From assembly GCA_023435805.1 (NCBI GenBank), contig JAEZMC010000257.1, positions 1-6,615 of the forward strand: a stretch of 6,615 nucleotides of DNA, read 5' to 3'. Of this stretch, positions 6,494 through 6,615 are shown piece after piece; position 1 is the first letter of the stretch; the number at the start of each line of letters is the position of its first letter. A program made the position numbers and the translations under genes. The notes beneath the pieces are model-generated. The model was given only the letters and a program-made list of their open reading frames with translations. It made no database searches and was not told the DNA's origin. The stretch is from Bacillota bacterium (lineage in GTDB: Bacteria > Bacillota > Clostridia > Acetivibrionales > DTU013).

Positions 6494-6615
6494 TGCAGCT
6501 CACCTCCGTGATTGTTGTTAAACGTTTTCTGACTGCGTCTTTCAGCAATCAGTTCATATAATTTATTCATAGCGTCGGAAAGGCCTCCAACCGCGCAGAT
6601 CAGCCTGCTTCTGAC
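6490..6615 (-). CDS. tepA: C-terminal end of a probable TepA (ClpP-like protease family), 5' part off the right edge
   Basis: An open frame enters from the right edge and gives 41 residues before a TGA at 6490-6492. It contains VGGLSDAMNKLYELIAERR, a C-terminal helix like that of TepA proteins, followed by a polar tail. TepA is a ClpP/SppA-like protein named for a reported effect on protein export in Bacillus. The assignment rests on this short tail and on position directly before ylzJ; the catalytic residues lie outside the window. It overlaps ylzJ by four bases and carries the ylzJ ribosome binding site within its last codons, so the two are cotranscribed and probably translationally coupled. 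Confidence 0.68.
   Translation of the reverse strand, partial: VRSRLICAVGGLSDAMNKLYELIAERRSQKTFNNNHGGELQ
6500..6507 (-). promoter_or_regulatory. Ribosome binding site of ylzJ inside the end of tepA
   Basis: On the minus strand GGAGGTGA ends six bases before the GTG start of ylzJ, with the GGAGG core nine bases away. It lies within the last codons of the upstream gene and decides the GTG start of ylzJ. Confidence 0.8.

Overview
The window looks like chromosomal DNA from a spore-forming, Gram-positive Firmicute, most likely a member of the Clostridia. The evidence is the conserved gene set tepA - ylzJ - ftsK/spoIIIE (known as neighbours in Bacillus and many clostridia), strong AGGAGG-type ribosome binding sites, TTG and GTG starts, and a chemoreceptor of the Firmicute type. 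This placement is an inference from gene content; no marker here fixes a genus.

Layout, left to right. (1) 1-1194, minus strand: a membrane-anchored TPR-repeat protein whose C-terminus runs off the left edge. (2) 1206-3635, minus strand: a full-length FtsK/SpoIIIE-type DNA translocase with a TTG start. Its stop codon overlaps the ribosome binding site of the TPR gene, so the two very probably share a transcript. (3) 3636-4054: a 419-base divergent intergenic region. It holds a good sigma-A-like promoter and a leader of about 180 nt for ftsK, plus an AT-rich segment and ribosome binding site for the next gene. (4) 4055-6190, plus strand: a complete 711-residue transmembrane methyl-accepting chemotaxis protein, followed by a strong intrinsic terminator. 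(5) 6260-6493, minus strand: a small YlzJ-like protein. (6) 6490-6615, minus strand: the last 41 codons of a gene that is most likely tepA (ClpP-like protease family), overlapping ylzJ by 4 nt.

How it fits together. tepA, ylzJ and ftsK lie on one strand in the order seen in other sporulating Firmicutes, but a chemoreceptor on the opposite strand sits between ylzJ and ftsK. The translocase therefore has its own visible promoter and now leads a two-gene unit with the TPR membrane protein. The chemoreceptor is a stand-alone gene with its own leader and terminator, and no che or flagellar gene is visible beside it. I see no CRISPR array, tRNA, rRNA, insertion sequence or recognisable defence system. 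The points most worth a second look are the interrupted operon and the uncharacterised TPR membrane protein coupled to ftsK.
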